NCBI GenBank assembly: GCA_002897635.1
Contig: BDTD01000036.1
Location: 1 to 64,000 of the forward strand
Direction: 5' to 3'
DNA: 64,000 bases
Source of the DNA: a bacterium BMS3Abin11
Lineage (GTDB): Bacteria; Pseudomonadota; Gammaproteobacteria; BMS3Bbin11
The notes under the pieces were generated by a model. That model saw only the letters and a program-made list of their open reading frames with translations. It ran no database searches and had not been told where the DNA came from. Positions 1 to 7,719 of this stretch are shown piece after piece; the stretch's first letter is position 1; each line of letters starts with the position of its first letter. The position numbers and the translations under genes are program-made.

Positions 1-1
1 A

Positions 2-127
2 CTTGAAAATATACTAGATGCCATTAATAACAAACTATCTATAGGTATAATGGGAATGCAGGTACTTGAAGATTCATTATGTAATTGGCAAAAAAAACCA
101 AATATATATATGCTATTTAGGGGTTAA
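2..127 (+). CDS. 3' end of an unrecognised gene (partial)
   Basis: An open frame enters from the left edge and gives 41 residues before a TAA stop; it includes the stretch SIGIMGMQVLEDSLCNW. It converges on the HigA-like gene and their last few bases overlap. The DNA is very AT-rich, like the following 1.5 kb. I do not recognise the family. The frame could be chance in AT-rich DNA, although it is stop-free to the edge and ends exactly where the opposite gene ends. Confidence 0.35.
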   Translation, partial: LENILDAINNKLSIGIMGMQVLEDSLCNWQKKPNIYMLFRG

Positions 128-1221
128 GCTCTTACTAAATTCATTCCAGACCACTTGTACCTATTCTTCAATTTATTTAAATAACGAGGATCCACTTTAT
201 TAAAATATTGTAACTGCCCTAATACTATTCCAGCTGACGTATTAATTTTTTTAGCAAATTTAATTATTTTTTTCCACTCTCTAGAATTTAACGATAAAAA
301 CTCATCTCTAAAATCATCAGGTATAAGTATTTTTTCAGCAAACTTATCTGCTTCTTTTTCTTCATCATCATTATTTTTATTAATGTCATCAAACTCAAGA
401 AATAGCTCCATATTACCATGCAACAGTATATGCCCTGCCTCATGAAAAAATGAAAACCAAAAATGATCATCGGATAGGTGCCGACCACTTAACATGATAA
501 CTGCTTTCTTAGATGTTACAAAAAAAGCAGCACCGCTCGCTTTACAACGTTTAGGAGATTTTTCTACAACTATCGCCACGCCACATTTAGAAAATATTTT
601 TTGTAATTTTGGTATAAATACTTCAGGATCTCGTTCTCTTGTTAACCCTCTAGCTTCATTAACTGCACATGTAAATGACGATTCATTCCATGAATCAGAA
701 ATAATTTTTTCACTAATTAACTCGCCACGTTTTAACCAAGTCACAACAGACTCCGGAGTAGAATCAAATGATCCAGATGTCCTAAATGATGTTACTGAAA
801 GAATATCATTGTACTTTTCATACCATTCATCAACAGTTGAAACCTCAAAGTATTTTAAGCATTCCAATTCTTTACTGTACGTATTTTCAATCCACCCAAA
901 ATTAAGCATATCAGCAGCAGGTATTGACTTAATCCACTCTTTTCTCTCGCTTGCTTCTGCTGTATACCTCAATAAATCTTCTTTATATTGCGAGTCGCGT
1001 TTCATCCAATAAGATTTTGTAGAGCCAAGTAAGGTTTCCAATGTCTCGGCTATTTTTTTTGTTATTGATTTTTTACCTTTTATTAATTTATCCACTTGTG
1101 CTTCTGATAAACAAATAGAGTCTGCAAATTGCCTATGAGACATTCCTTTATTGAGTAATAACTCTTCAATAGTATCTCCAGGTGGAGAAGCCCATACTGG
1201 CTTAAATGCATCATCCATCAT
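124..1221 (-). CDS. HigA-like antitoxin with XRE helix-turn-helix and ImmA/IrrE metallopeptidase domain
   Basis: Probable antitoxin and autorepressor of a type II toxin-antitoxin pair. Residues about 15-75 form a Cro/C1-type HTH typical of HigA (PPGDTIEELL, then LSEAQVDKLIKGKKSIT). The C-terminal half is an ImmA/IrrE-type zinc peptidase domain with HEAGH at about 263-267 and a downstream EADKFAEKILIP segment, which supplies the third ligand region in this family. The frame extends to a TTG at 1230, but GGAG followed by tandem ATGs at 1221 and 1218 makes one of those the likely start. It overlaps the end of the HigB-like gene by about 10 bases, implying translational coupling. The very AT-rich DNA suggests horizontal acquisition. 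Family call is secure; activity as an antitoxin is inferred from the gene pair. Confidence 0.85.
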   Translation of the reverse strand: MMDDAFKPVWASPPGDTIEELLLNKGMSHRQFADSICLSEAQVDKLIKGKKSITKKIAETLETLLGSTKSYWMKRDSQYKEDLLRYTAEASERKEWIKSIPAADMLNFGWIENTYSKELECLKYFEVSTVDEWYEKYNDILSVTSFRTSGSFDSTPESVVTWLKRGELISEKIISDSWNESSFTCAVNEARGLTRERDPEVFIPKLQKIFSKCGVAIVVEKSPKRCKASGAAFFVTSKKAVIMLSGRHLSDDHFWFSFFHEAGHILLHGNMELFLEFDDINKNNDDEEKEADKFAEKILIPDDFRDEFLSLNSREWKKIIKFAKKINTSAGIVLGQLQYFNKVDPRYLNKLKNRYKWSGMNLVRA

Positions 1222-1540
1222 ATTCTCCAATAGAACATATTTTTATCCGACTTACTTTATCCCATTCAACTTCATTATTTGAAAGCATTGGGTTATTGCT
1301 ATGATTTGCACATATGATCATCAATTCTTTTCTTGCAAGCTCAATTTTAATGCACTTTTCACCATCGCGATCAATACTTTCTGGATTCCCAACAGGTATC
1401 TGACTAACTTTATCTACTGCTCTTAAATCTGCAAGCCTCGCAATTAAACTTTTTGCTGTATCAGCATCAAACATTTGATACGCCAACACTTCACTTTCAC
1501 AGATATCTCGCAGCATCTTTGTTGAAAATGCTATTTCCAA
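1211..1540 (-). CDS. HigB-like (RelE/ParE-superfamily) toxin
   Basis: A 109-residue protein with the length and pattern of HigB-type plasmid-killer proteins, which are ribosome-dependent mRNA endonucleases. The N-terminus MEIAFSTKMLRDICES and the segment DTAKSLIARLADLRAVDKVSQIP follow the family pattern, and it ends with a strand-like VSRIKICSIGEY. The start codon is TTG with GGAA about nine bases upstream; the next ATG, at codon 9, would remove the conserved N-terminus. It lies immediately upstream of, and overlaps, the HigA-ImmA gene, which is the toxin-first order characteristic of higBA. Catalytic residues in this family are poorly conserved, so toxicity is inferred. Confidence 0.7.
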   Translation of the reverse strand: MEIAFSTKMLRDICESEVLAYQMFDADTAKSLIARLADLRAVDKVSQIPVGNPESIDRDGEKCIKIELARKELMIICANHSNNPMLSNNEVEWDKVSRIKICSIGEYDG

Positions 1541-1739
1541 TTATTGAATTTCCTTTATACATTTTGCACTGCCACACTAAGATATCGACCATACCACAAT
1601 AAATGCTCACTAAATAGATAAGTCTATCTTTGATACTTCTTCAATCAATATGTACCTCAATAAATAAGGAAAAGGAAGGAAAAGGGGTCCAGGAAAAAGG
1701 GTAGAGTAGAAAGCAGGCGTCACGCACCGGTAGATCAAA

Positions 1740-2195
1740 CCTATCTGTTGCCGCCTCTTTCGTCTGGCGGTGCCTCAATAGTCCAACCATAGTCACACTA
1801 ACCTGCCCTCCCTCATCAAACCGTGCATACGGTTTTCCCGTACACGGCTTTCCGATGTTCTTCTTCCTCAAGCATGCACACCTTCCCTGGTGCTTGGCTT
1901 TGAAGTATTGCTACCTCTGGAGTGCCCTGACGGTCTCTTTCGAGTATTGAGATGTGTCTAGCATTAAGCAATCATCTCCGTCCTTTACTCTTCGGTAAGC
2001 GTGAACAAAGCAGGGTTCCTTTCCTCGGATGTCGTTTTGTTGTCGCTCACCCTCAAACGGTACTATGAACCCCTCCGAATCCCGTGACAGCCCAATACCC
2101 TTTTCGACTCTCGCCTTATAGGGTTCGGTTGGCAGTTCTGCTCTGCCACTGTAACGGACCTCCCGCTCTGCATTGTCTTTCTTCCGATACAAAGA
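1740..2195 (-). mobile_element. Degenerate group II intron remnant, reverse transcriptase lost
   Basis: On the minus strand a segment beginning near 2192 reads like the 5' region of bacterial group II introns, with open-frame text YSGRAELPTEPYKARVEKG and SRDSEGFIVPF that I associate with such elements. It is followed after only about 60 bases by an intact-looking domain V and a 3' segment. The 1.2-1.5 kb maturase/reverse-transcriptase gene that normally sits between is absent, so this is an internally deleted, immobile remnant. The exact boundaries are uncertain. Confidence 0.6.
1818..1850 (-). ncRNA. Group II intron domain V hairpin
   Basis: The minus strand reads AAGCCGTGTACGG, GAAAA, then CCGTATGCACGGTTT. 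This is the domain V pattern: an AGC triad at the base, a GNRA-type loop, and a small bulge in the 3' arm. It marks the catalytic core of the remnant intron. Confidence 0.7.
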
Positions 2196-2393
2196 GTATA
2201 AGGGGTCAAACCTATTTGACTATGTATGAGAAATTATGCACTCCTGAAAAATCAAAGACAGCCCACGATTAAAAGGTCTCAGGGTCTTGCCTTTTGCCTA
2301 AAATCAGGTACAGACCACGATTTATTCAACTTATTAGTTATTCAACCGTTCTCCCAAGTCTAGGCTGGCGGTGCAATGGGTGAACTTCAGCTT

Positions 2394-2430
2394 AAAGTGA
2401 AAAGTAAAAGGTAGAAAGAGAAAAGAAAGT
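2394..2430. repeat. Degenerate heptamer array
   Basis: Five consecutive 7-base units (aaagtga, aaaagta, aaaggta, gaaagag, aaaagaa) with the purine-rich pattern seen at several other intergenic loci in this window. Confidence 0.5.
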
Positions 2431-2441
2431 TTTTTAACTCT

Positions 2442-2623
2442 TATTGATCAAGCTGATTTTTAATCTCTTTTAAAGGCAGCCTGCTTCCATCATCGAGCAT
2501 CTTTTTATAGGCATTTTCAGCATCGATTATAGAAAGACAGCCATTGTCTAACATTTCACCCACCAGCCACAATGTACCATGTACATTAACACCTTCCATA
2601 GTAGCCAGCTGCTTAAGTTTTGC
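2442..2623 (-). pseudogene. C-terminal remnant of a PIN-like (DUF3368-type) gene
   Basis: Directly after the stop codon of the XRE-ImmA gene, and in the same frame, 59 further codons read AKLKQLATMEGVNVHGTLWL and end in LPLKEIKNQLDQ. The V-x-GTL segment followed by an acidic helix resembles the C-terminus of DUF3368 PIN-like proteins, which commonly accompany XRE-ImmA genes. The N-terminal two thirds with the catalytic aspartates is missing. An internal deletion that fused the two genes, followed by a stop, would explain it. A short independent gene from the internal ATG at 2599 is the alternative. Confidence 0.4.
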
Positions 2624-3694
2624 TCACTGATAAAGAGCTTCTTGCTCACAACTGCCAACCTTCCTTAGTTTTCTAAAATCTATTAGCGGCATACTCAATA
2701 AATCTGCTGCCCTGGACTCACTGATCAGGTCTTCTGCGAGCGCATGAAACACCAGCTGTTTGAATAGTTTCGGCTGCTCCGACGGATACGGGCTTCCGGG
2801 TTCATTCTTTACCCAGTTGTTGCGCCGGAAATACCCCCACATTTTTCGTGCATCAGACTTGTTCAGTATACCAAGATCGCTGGCACGGTATATCCAGCCC
2901 CGCATACTTAAACCGTAAGTCTCCTTCAAAATACACAGTTCTACAGGCTCGAGTCTGCTTCGGGATTCACCAAGCTCTTTAATGGCTTCAGATTCCGGTA
3001 CTAAAAATGCGGACGCAAATCGGTTCGCTGCTTTTTCTTCGTCGAGATCATCAGGCAAACGCCCAGCCAGTGCCAGATGCCCGAGCTCATGCGCAAGGGT
3101 GAATCGCTGGCGGTCACCCGGCCAGTCTTTACCCACGACAATTACGGGGATCCCGTTCACCTGTGCGGCAAGTCCATCGAATTTATCATCGTGCGGGATA
3201 CTGGACAGAAATACCTTAATGCCCCGTTCTTCAAGAGCGTCGGTTAAATCAGGTATAGGGTTACAACCTAAACCCCAGCTCTTTCTGAATAAATTTGAAA
3301 TTTTCTCGATGTCACTGTAACTGTCTATTTTTGCCTTAAGCCCTTTTGGCAATGAAAATTTTTCTACCGGCATGACAGGTAGAAACTCTTCAAGTTGAAA
3401 GAAACGCTCCATCTGTTCAATTACTTCACCTTCAATCTGATCAAGAACTTTCCTGGGTATTTTTGAATGCTTCCGGTATTCCACCTCTTTCAGCTTAATT
3501 TCACTTTGTCTGAAAAAGTACTCAGTGCGCACTCCAAGTGCTTTTGACAAAGAAAGCATCACGCCTGATGACGGAGTGTTTTTGTTAGCTTCATATTTTG
3601 AAATTGCCATGGCAGAAATACCTGCCCTTTCAGCCAGGTTACGCATAGAGAGGCCTGATGCCTTGCGCGCAAGTTGAATTCGTTCACCAATCAT
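2624..3694 (-). CDS. XRE-family regulator with ImmA/IrrE metallopeptidase domain
   Basis: A 356-residue protein with an N-terminal Cro/C1 HTH (residues about 1-60; IQLARKASGLSMRNLAERAG) and a C-terminal ImmA/IrrE-type zinc peptidase domain with HELGH at about 202-206 and EEKAANRFASAFLVP after it. Proteins of this architecture act as repressors that cleave themselves or a partner; several are antitoxins to PIN-like proteins. A perfect 9-bp inverted repeat covers the promoter region just upstream, consistent with autoregulation. The partner immediately downstream appears reduced to a remnant. The final residues (GSCEQEALYQ) may derive from that partner through a deletion fusion. Confidence 0.8.
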   Translation of the reverse strand: MIGERIQLARKASGLSMRNLAERAGISAMAISKYEANKNTPSSGVMLSLSKALGVRTEYFFRQSEIKLKEVEYRKHSKIPRKVLDQIEGEVIEQMERFFQLEEFLPVMPVEKFSLPKGLKAKIDSYSDIEKISNLFRKSWGLGCNPIPDLTDALEERGIKVFLSSIPHDDKFDGLAAQVNGIPVIVVGKDWPGDRQRFTLAHELGHLALAGRLPDDLDEEKAANRFASAFLVPESEAIKELGESRSRLEPVELCILKETYGLSMRGWIYRASDLGILNKSDARKMWGYFRRNNWVKNEPGSPYPSEQPKLFKQLVFHALAEDLISESRAADLLSMPLIDFRKLRKVGSCEQEALYQ

Positions 3695-3711
3695 AATTAT
3701 GCCCTTGACAA

Positions 3712-3750
3712 GGTTTACAAATTAGTTATTATTATAATTTATTGTAAACC
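3712..3750 (-). promoter_or_regulatory. Probable operator of the XRE-ImmA regulator
   Basis: GGTTTACAA and TTGTAAACC form a perfect inverted repeat with a 21-base AT-rich spacer, 18-56 bases upstream of the XRE-ImmA start codon. Position and symmetry suit a dimeric HTH repressor binding its own promoter. Confidence 0.5.
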
Positions 3751-3819
3751 ATGCTATCTCGCATGAGGATTCGCGTCAAGTGGTGTTATTGTAACTTACA
3801 GATTATTGAAGAGGCATAA

Positions 3820-4022
3820 CAATGGCAATATTAAGGGGTCACAATATTAAGGGGTCAAGCCTATTTTACAATGTAAAACTTCCCCCAGTTTGTTTTCATC
3901 CCTTTTCACAACCCAACTCCAATTTCCTACACGATCTTGTTGTTGAGAAATGATGAGCATAGGGGGCAGGTCTTGCATTTTGCCCAATATCCCCAGCTTC
4001 TTGTTTCTGCTCATCGTATATC
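3820..4022. repeat. Mobile-element-associated intergenic repeats
   Basis: AATATTAAGGGGTCA occurs near 3827 and a related ATATTAAGGGGTCAAGCC just after; GGGGTCAAACCTATTT recurs at 2201 and CAGGTCTTGCATTTTGCC lies at about 3968. Such GGGGTCA/TTGCATTTTGC segments commonly flank REP-associated transposase remnants. No transposase is left here. The rest of 3751-4022 holds nothing else I recognise. Confidence 0.35.
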
Positions 4023-4880
4023 CTAGTTTTGATTAAAGCCATCCATGAACGCAGACAGTAATTTCCAGTTTCTATCAAACTGTGTATCGACATCATCGCA
4101 CATTTCTTCAACCAATCTTTCCATATTCAGACTATCTAATCCTTTGTTCGTAAACCTATTAATCATGGTCTTTGTTTTCTTTTGGGCTATATCACTTGCA
4201 TGCCGCCCAAGCAGATAGGCGGCAGACAGGGTGATATCCCAATCATGCACTTCCATAATCTGTGTGTTATTGCTCTCATATAATGCATCCATAACCGCTG
4301 TAATCTTCTCGTAGGTCGATAACAAATAAGAGATATCCATCGCATCCTTTCCTCGCAAATCCCTGGCGCGATCTGACCACGCAATAATCTTAAGAAGCAC
4401 TAAACCCGCTGGTGTGACCACTGGCACATCAAGTTTAGGCCTATCTTGAACCCGGACCCACTCAGCAGTATCACAAGCTTCCTGGAAACCGAGAACATTC
4501 ATGATGACTTCATCACCAGGAGGCCACGTAATGGAAGCTTCTCCATTCTCGATATCACCAAATGGTACTATATCTACCTCTGTACCCATGGGACTGATCA
4601 ATCGATGCTGTGCATTGCTTGTCTTGAAGCCTTGTTCGCAAAGTCTATTTTTCAGTGCATCAAAAGCAGTCCAATTGGGCACTTCAATCGCGAAATCAAC
4701 ATCGATCGTTGCACGCTCTAATGCGGCACCGTGACCATAGTGCAGCACAATATCCCGCGCCGTTGCACCGACAACCACATAGGGTATCTCCAGATCAGTC
4801 ATTACCCGGCTTACCGTTTCAAATAGTGCGACGGTACGCGGCTCAATCTTCCCTGATATGTTGAGCAATGTACTCATCAT
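4023..4880 (-). CDS. AbiEii-family nucleotidyltransferase toxin
   Basis: Toxin component of a type IV (AbiE-like) toxin-antitoxin pair, a predicted cytoplasmic nucleotidyltransferase of the DNA polymerase beta fold. The minimal NTase signature is visible: VVVGATARDIVL at about 35-46, the paired aspartates in ATIDVDFAI (D60, D62) and a third acidic strand TEVDIVPFGD near 102-110. The all-helical C-terminal part is typical of the family, as is the 285-residue length. It overlaps the 3' end of the AbiEi-like gene by 38 bases, the usual order and coupling. AbiEii proteins stop growth by modifying RNA or nucleotides; that is family knowledge, not shown here. Confidence 0.8.
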   Translation of the reverse strand: MMSTLLNISGKIEPRTVALFETVSRVMTDLEIPYVVVGATARDIVLHYGHGAALERATIDVDFAIEVPNWTAFDALKNRLCEQGFKTSNAQHRLISPMGTEVDIVPFGDIENGEASITWPPGDEVIMNVLGFQEACDTAEWVRVQDRPKLDVPVVTPAGLVLLKIIAWSDRARDLRGKDAMDISYLLSTYEKITAVMDALYESNNTQIMEVHDWDITLSAAYLLGRHASDIAQKKTKTMINRFTNKGLDSLNMERLVEEMCDDVDTQFDRNWKLLSAFMDGFNQN

Positions 4881-5928
4881 AAATCCTCTGTGCTACTTCT
4901 AAATTTCTTGTATCACCGGTTGCCACCAGGTCGGCATAAACCAATATTGGGTGAACCAGACCTTTCCTCAATTCGTTATCAAACTTATCAAATTGCTCCG
5001 GCCAAAATGGCCGGTAAATAAGCACCCTGGTCCCTTCACCTCCGGCCCATGCAGTCGCTTTTCTTAAGCGAACATCACGAAGTAGCTGGTTGCGTAAGTC
5101 TTCCTGCATATAAATAGTCGCCACTTTTGGCTTGAGATAGTTCGTATATTTCGCTGCCGCAATTTCCCCGCCCCAGTAGCCATCGTACTCTCGAATATCG
5201 ATATCTTTCCACCAGTACGGGTCATCCGCGATGAACTCCCCGATCAATTGCTTTGGTTTGAGTTTTTCTGGCCACGCTTCTATCCAGCGGTCCAGCAACT
5301 TTTGGTAGTGGACAAGACGACGGCCTTTTTTGCTACCTGTATCGCGTATGAAATCAGCCGCCTTTAGACCATTAAGAACCCAGCCGACAGTGCCTAATGC
5401 TACACCTGCCACTTCTGCTATCTTACGATAAGGCGCATTAACAAGCCCTGGATGGCAGAGGAACGTGTATACAACTTTCAGGCCGGTGGGTTCAAAGGCG
5501 CGCCTGGCCCCATCTTTGGTCGGCATGAATCCAGGTTTCTCTTGCCGATGACCGGTAACGTAGACATAGACAGGAGGCTGATCGATATAGGCGTTCCCAG
5601 TTGTATCAATGAACTGAATTTCCTGTTGCCGCAATTTCTCGGCCATTATGGGGTTGATGTAGTCTGCGACCAGTAAGCCAGTCTCAGGAAGCTGTTTTAT
5701 CTGGTTTATTAGCGCACCAAGATTAGCCTGCTGAGCCCATCTTTTTATCTCAGCGGCCATCATTTGATCTTGTCCTTTAATATAGACAAAGGCATCCACC
5801 CGTTTCCCATGCCCATAGGCTTCCAACTCGCTGACTTCAATATCAAGGCCAGTTTTTTGCCCTACAGCTATAATTGCCTGCTCCAGCTGCAATTGCTCTA
5901 ATGTTTCGTATTCCTTCATGATGTACAT
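4843..5928 (-). CDS. AbiEi-family antitoxin with nuclease-like N-terminus
   Basis: Antitoxin and likely transcriptional repressor of the AbiE-type pair. The first ~120 residues have a restriction-endonuclease-fold pattern (RVDAFVYIKGQ, then MAAEIKRWAQQANLGALINQ), giving D-x(n)-E-x-K. A winged-helix part follows (APYRKIAEVAGVALGTVGWV at about 164-183), then the C-terminal AbiEi-type domain. Two starts are possible, ATG at 5928 or ATG three codons later; neither has a clear Shine-Dalgarno. An inverted repeat of GTACATT lies directly upstream. Whether the D/E-x-K site is active is unknown; it may be a structural relic used for DNA binding. Confidence 0.75.
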   Translation of the reverse strand: MYIMKEYETLEQLQLEQAIIAVGQKTGLDIEVSELEAYGHGKRVDAFVYIKGQDQMMAAEIKRWAQQANLGALINQIKQLPETGLLVADYINPIMAEKLRQQEIQFIDTTGNAYIDQPPVYVYVTGHRQEKPGFMPTKDGARRAFEPTGLKVVYTFLCHPGLVNAPYRKIAEVAGVALGTVGWVLNGLKAADFIRDTGSKKGRRLVHYQKLLDRWIEAWPEKLKPKQLIGEFIADDPYWWKDIDIREYDGYWGGEIAAAKYTNYLKPKVATIYMQEDLRNQLLRDVRLRKATAWAGGEGTRVLIYRPFWPEQFDKFDNELRKGLVHPILVYADLVATGDTRNLEVAQRIYDEYIAQHIRED

Positions 5929-5956
5929 AAATATATCACGTACATTAATAATGTAC
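5921..5956 (-). promoter_or_regulatory. Probable AbiEi operator
   Basis: Three TGTAC-type words lie within 36 bases around the AbiEi start. Two form the perfect repeat GTACATT-AAT-AATGTAC (5940-5956). AbiEi antitoxins repress their own operon by binding inverted repeats, so this is a plausible operator; the region also lies between AbiEi and the divergent DUF2779 gene. Confidence 0.5.
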
Positions 5957-6091
5957 AGCAGTATTTAGTGAACATGCTCGCTCAGGGAAATCAGGGATAT
6001 ACATCTATTATTCTGACTTCATCTCTCTCGAGTCAGCATGATACCCTGAACTTGCCATCTGGCATGACAGTCATAAACACTGATTCCTTCT

Positions 6092-7564
6092 ATGAACCCA
6101 CCGCAACAAAAATACCTTTCAAAGTCCTCCTTCATGGCAGGCCTCGATTGCCCCCGAAAACTCTGGCAACTGCTCTGGGATCGTTCAAGTGCAGCACCAT
6201 TCGGCGGCATGTCCCAGCTAATCATGGAGATGGGTACCCGGTTTGGGACTCTTGCCCACCAGCTATACCCAGGTGCTACGCTGATTGATGTCGATTTTCG
6301 GAATCTGGATCAGGCATTGTTGGATACAGAAGCAGCCATTGCCTCCGGTGCCAGCACTATTCTTGAAGCATGTTTCGTCTACGATCATTTCAGGGTTGTG
6401 TCCGATGTCGTGGAGCGGCAGGCCGATGGCAGCTGGCATCTTGTTGAGGTGAAATCTTCTACCAGTGTAAAAGCCCGGCACATCCCGGATCTTGCTTATC
6501 AGAAATGGGTCATGCAGCAGGCGGGCTTCCGTGTTTCGAGATGCAGTGTGTTGCATGCGAACCGGTCTGGCAGCTGGCCGGATGTCGCGAGTATCTTCAA
6601 ACTCGTTGACGTGACAGAGGAAGTCAATGACTGGACTCCCAATGTTGAACCTGCCCTGGAAATCATGCGTCCTTTGATGGTCAAAGGCTCTGCTGCCCCG
6701 GAAGCACGTCCCCTCTTTTCCAGGAAATGCCATGATTGCCCATTTAAGGAGACTGTTTGCTGGAAAGATATTGATGGGTTCACGATCTACGATGTCATCA
6801 ATGCCAGTTGCCTTCCTGCACTGGAGGCCGAGGGGATACTGTACATAAATGATATCTCTGAAGAACAAAAGGAACAAACGCTGAACAAGAAGGATCGTGC
6901 TAATGTCGATCGTATTCAGCAGCAAAGAATTGATATTAACCAGGACGTGATAAAAGACAGGCTGAATGAATTAGTCACTCCCATCTACTTCCTCGACTTT
7001 GAGTCCATCGCTACTGCCGTGCCATTGTTTGACAGCATTGCCCCGTGGAAGCAGCTCGCCTTTCAATACAGCCTGCACGTGTTGCACGAGGATGGACGCC
7101 TGGAGCACTGTGAATATCTTCATAGGGATGCCTCTGATCCATCAGAAGCTGTCGCGAAAAGGCTTTGTGAGGATATTGGGGATGTGGGGTCTATTGTTGT
7201 CTACTTCGCGAACATGGAACGGGGGGTATTGAATAGTCTTAGAAACCAGTTTCCTGAGTATGCGCCGGCATTAAAGTCAATGACTGAGCGTTTGTGGGAT
7301 TTGCATCCTGTTTTTGAAAAGCATTATCGGCATTGGAAGTTTGGGTCGAAATCTAGCATTAAGGTTGTGTTGCCTACGTTGGTGCCGGGGTTGAGTTATA
7401 AGGATCTTGAGATACAGGAGGGAGGATCGGCTTCTTTAGGTTGGCTGCAGATGATTGAATCGGATGATGAAACTTCAAGAGAACTTTTAGCTCGGGATTT
7501 GCTTGCTTATTGTGGGCTGGATACTTTGGCTATGGTGCGGTTGTTGGAGGTTTTAAAATCGTAA
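6092..7564 (+). CDS. DUF2779 protein: Cas4/RecB-like nuclease fused to DEDD exonuclease
   Basis: A predicted DNA or RNA nuclease with two catalytic modules. Residues about 1-225 are a PD-(D/E)xK Cas4/RecB-like domain: YLSKSSFMAGLDCPRKLW (C20), D105, E119-V-K121 and a CHDCPFKETVC cluster (C213, C216, C223). Together with C20 this can ligate a 4Fe-4S cluster, as in Cas4 and AddB. Residues about 295-490 form a DnaQ-like exonuclease: YFLDFES (D302, E304), an acidic VVYFANME segment, LWDLHPVF and GLDTLAMVRLLEVL, so all four DEDD acids appear present. It is divergent from the AbiE pair with 160 bases between. Its role is not established; defence or DNA repair is inferred. No good Shine-Dalgarno precedes the start. 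Confidence 0.8.
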   Translation: MNPPQQKYLSKSSFMAGLDCPRKLWQLLWDRSSAAPFGGMSQLIMEMGTRFGTLAHQLYPGATLIDVDFRNLDQALLDTEAAIASGASTILEACFVYDHFRVVSDVVERQADGSWHLVEVKSSTSVKARHIPDLAYQKWVMQQAGFRVSRCSVLHANRSGSWPDVASIFKLVDVTEEVNDWTPNVEPALEIMRPLMVKGSAAPEARPLFSRKCHDCPFKETVCWKDIDGFTIYDVINASCLPALEAEGILYINDISEEQKEQTLNKKDRANVDRIQQQRIDINQDVIKDRLNELVTPIYFLDFESIATAVPLFDSIAPWKQLAFQYSLHVLHEDGRLEHCEYLHRDASDPSEAVAKRLCEDIGDVGSIVVYFANMERGVLNSLRNQFPEYAPALKSMTERLWDLHPVFEKHYRHWKFGSKSSIKVVLPTLVPGLSYKDLEIQEGGSASLGWLQMIESDDETSRELLARDLLAYCGLDTLAMVRLLEVLKS

Positions 7565-7567
7565 GTA

Positions 7568-7597
7568 TTACGGATTACGTTTTACGTGTTACGTGAG
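7568..7597. repeat. Degenerate heptamer array (TTACGTN)
   Basis: Four successive 7-mers, ttacgga, ttacgtt, ttacgtg and ttacgtg, directly after the DUF2779 stop codon. Confidence 0.5.
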
Positions 7598-7605
7598 ATC
7601 AAAAT

Positions 7606-7633
7606 CTGGATTCCGGCATTCGCCGGAATGACG
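7606..7633. repeat. Palindromic intergenic repeat
   Basis: ATTCCGGC-ATTC-GCCGGAAT forms a hairpin of the widespread 'ATTCCGGCnnnnGCCGGAAT' type. It lies between convergent genes and could also act as a weak bidirectional terminator. Confidence 0.5.
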
Positions 7634-7719
7634 TGCTGGTGTTGAAGAGATTGCCGCGCTGCGGTGCTCGTGACCACAGGAAATACCCGAAGGGTGCAAT
7701 AACTGCGTGGGGAAAGTGA

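Noticed and set aside
1641-1871. Open frame of 76 codons on the minus strand
   Set aside because: It reads through the group II intron domain V and the 3' intron segment; the sequence is structural RNA, not protein. The same holds for 1911-2192.
6263-6925. 220-codon minus-strand open frame
   Set aside because: Fully antisense to the DUF2779 gene, with no family similarity and poor composition; a shadow frame.
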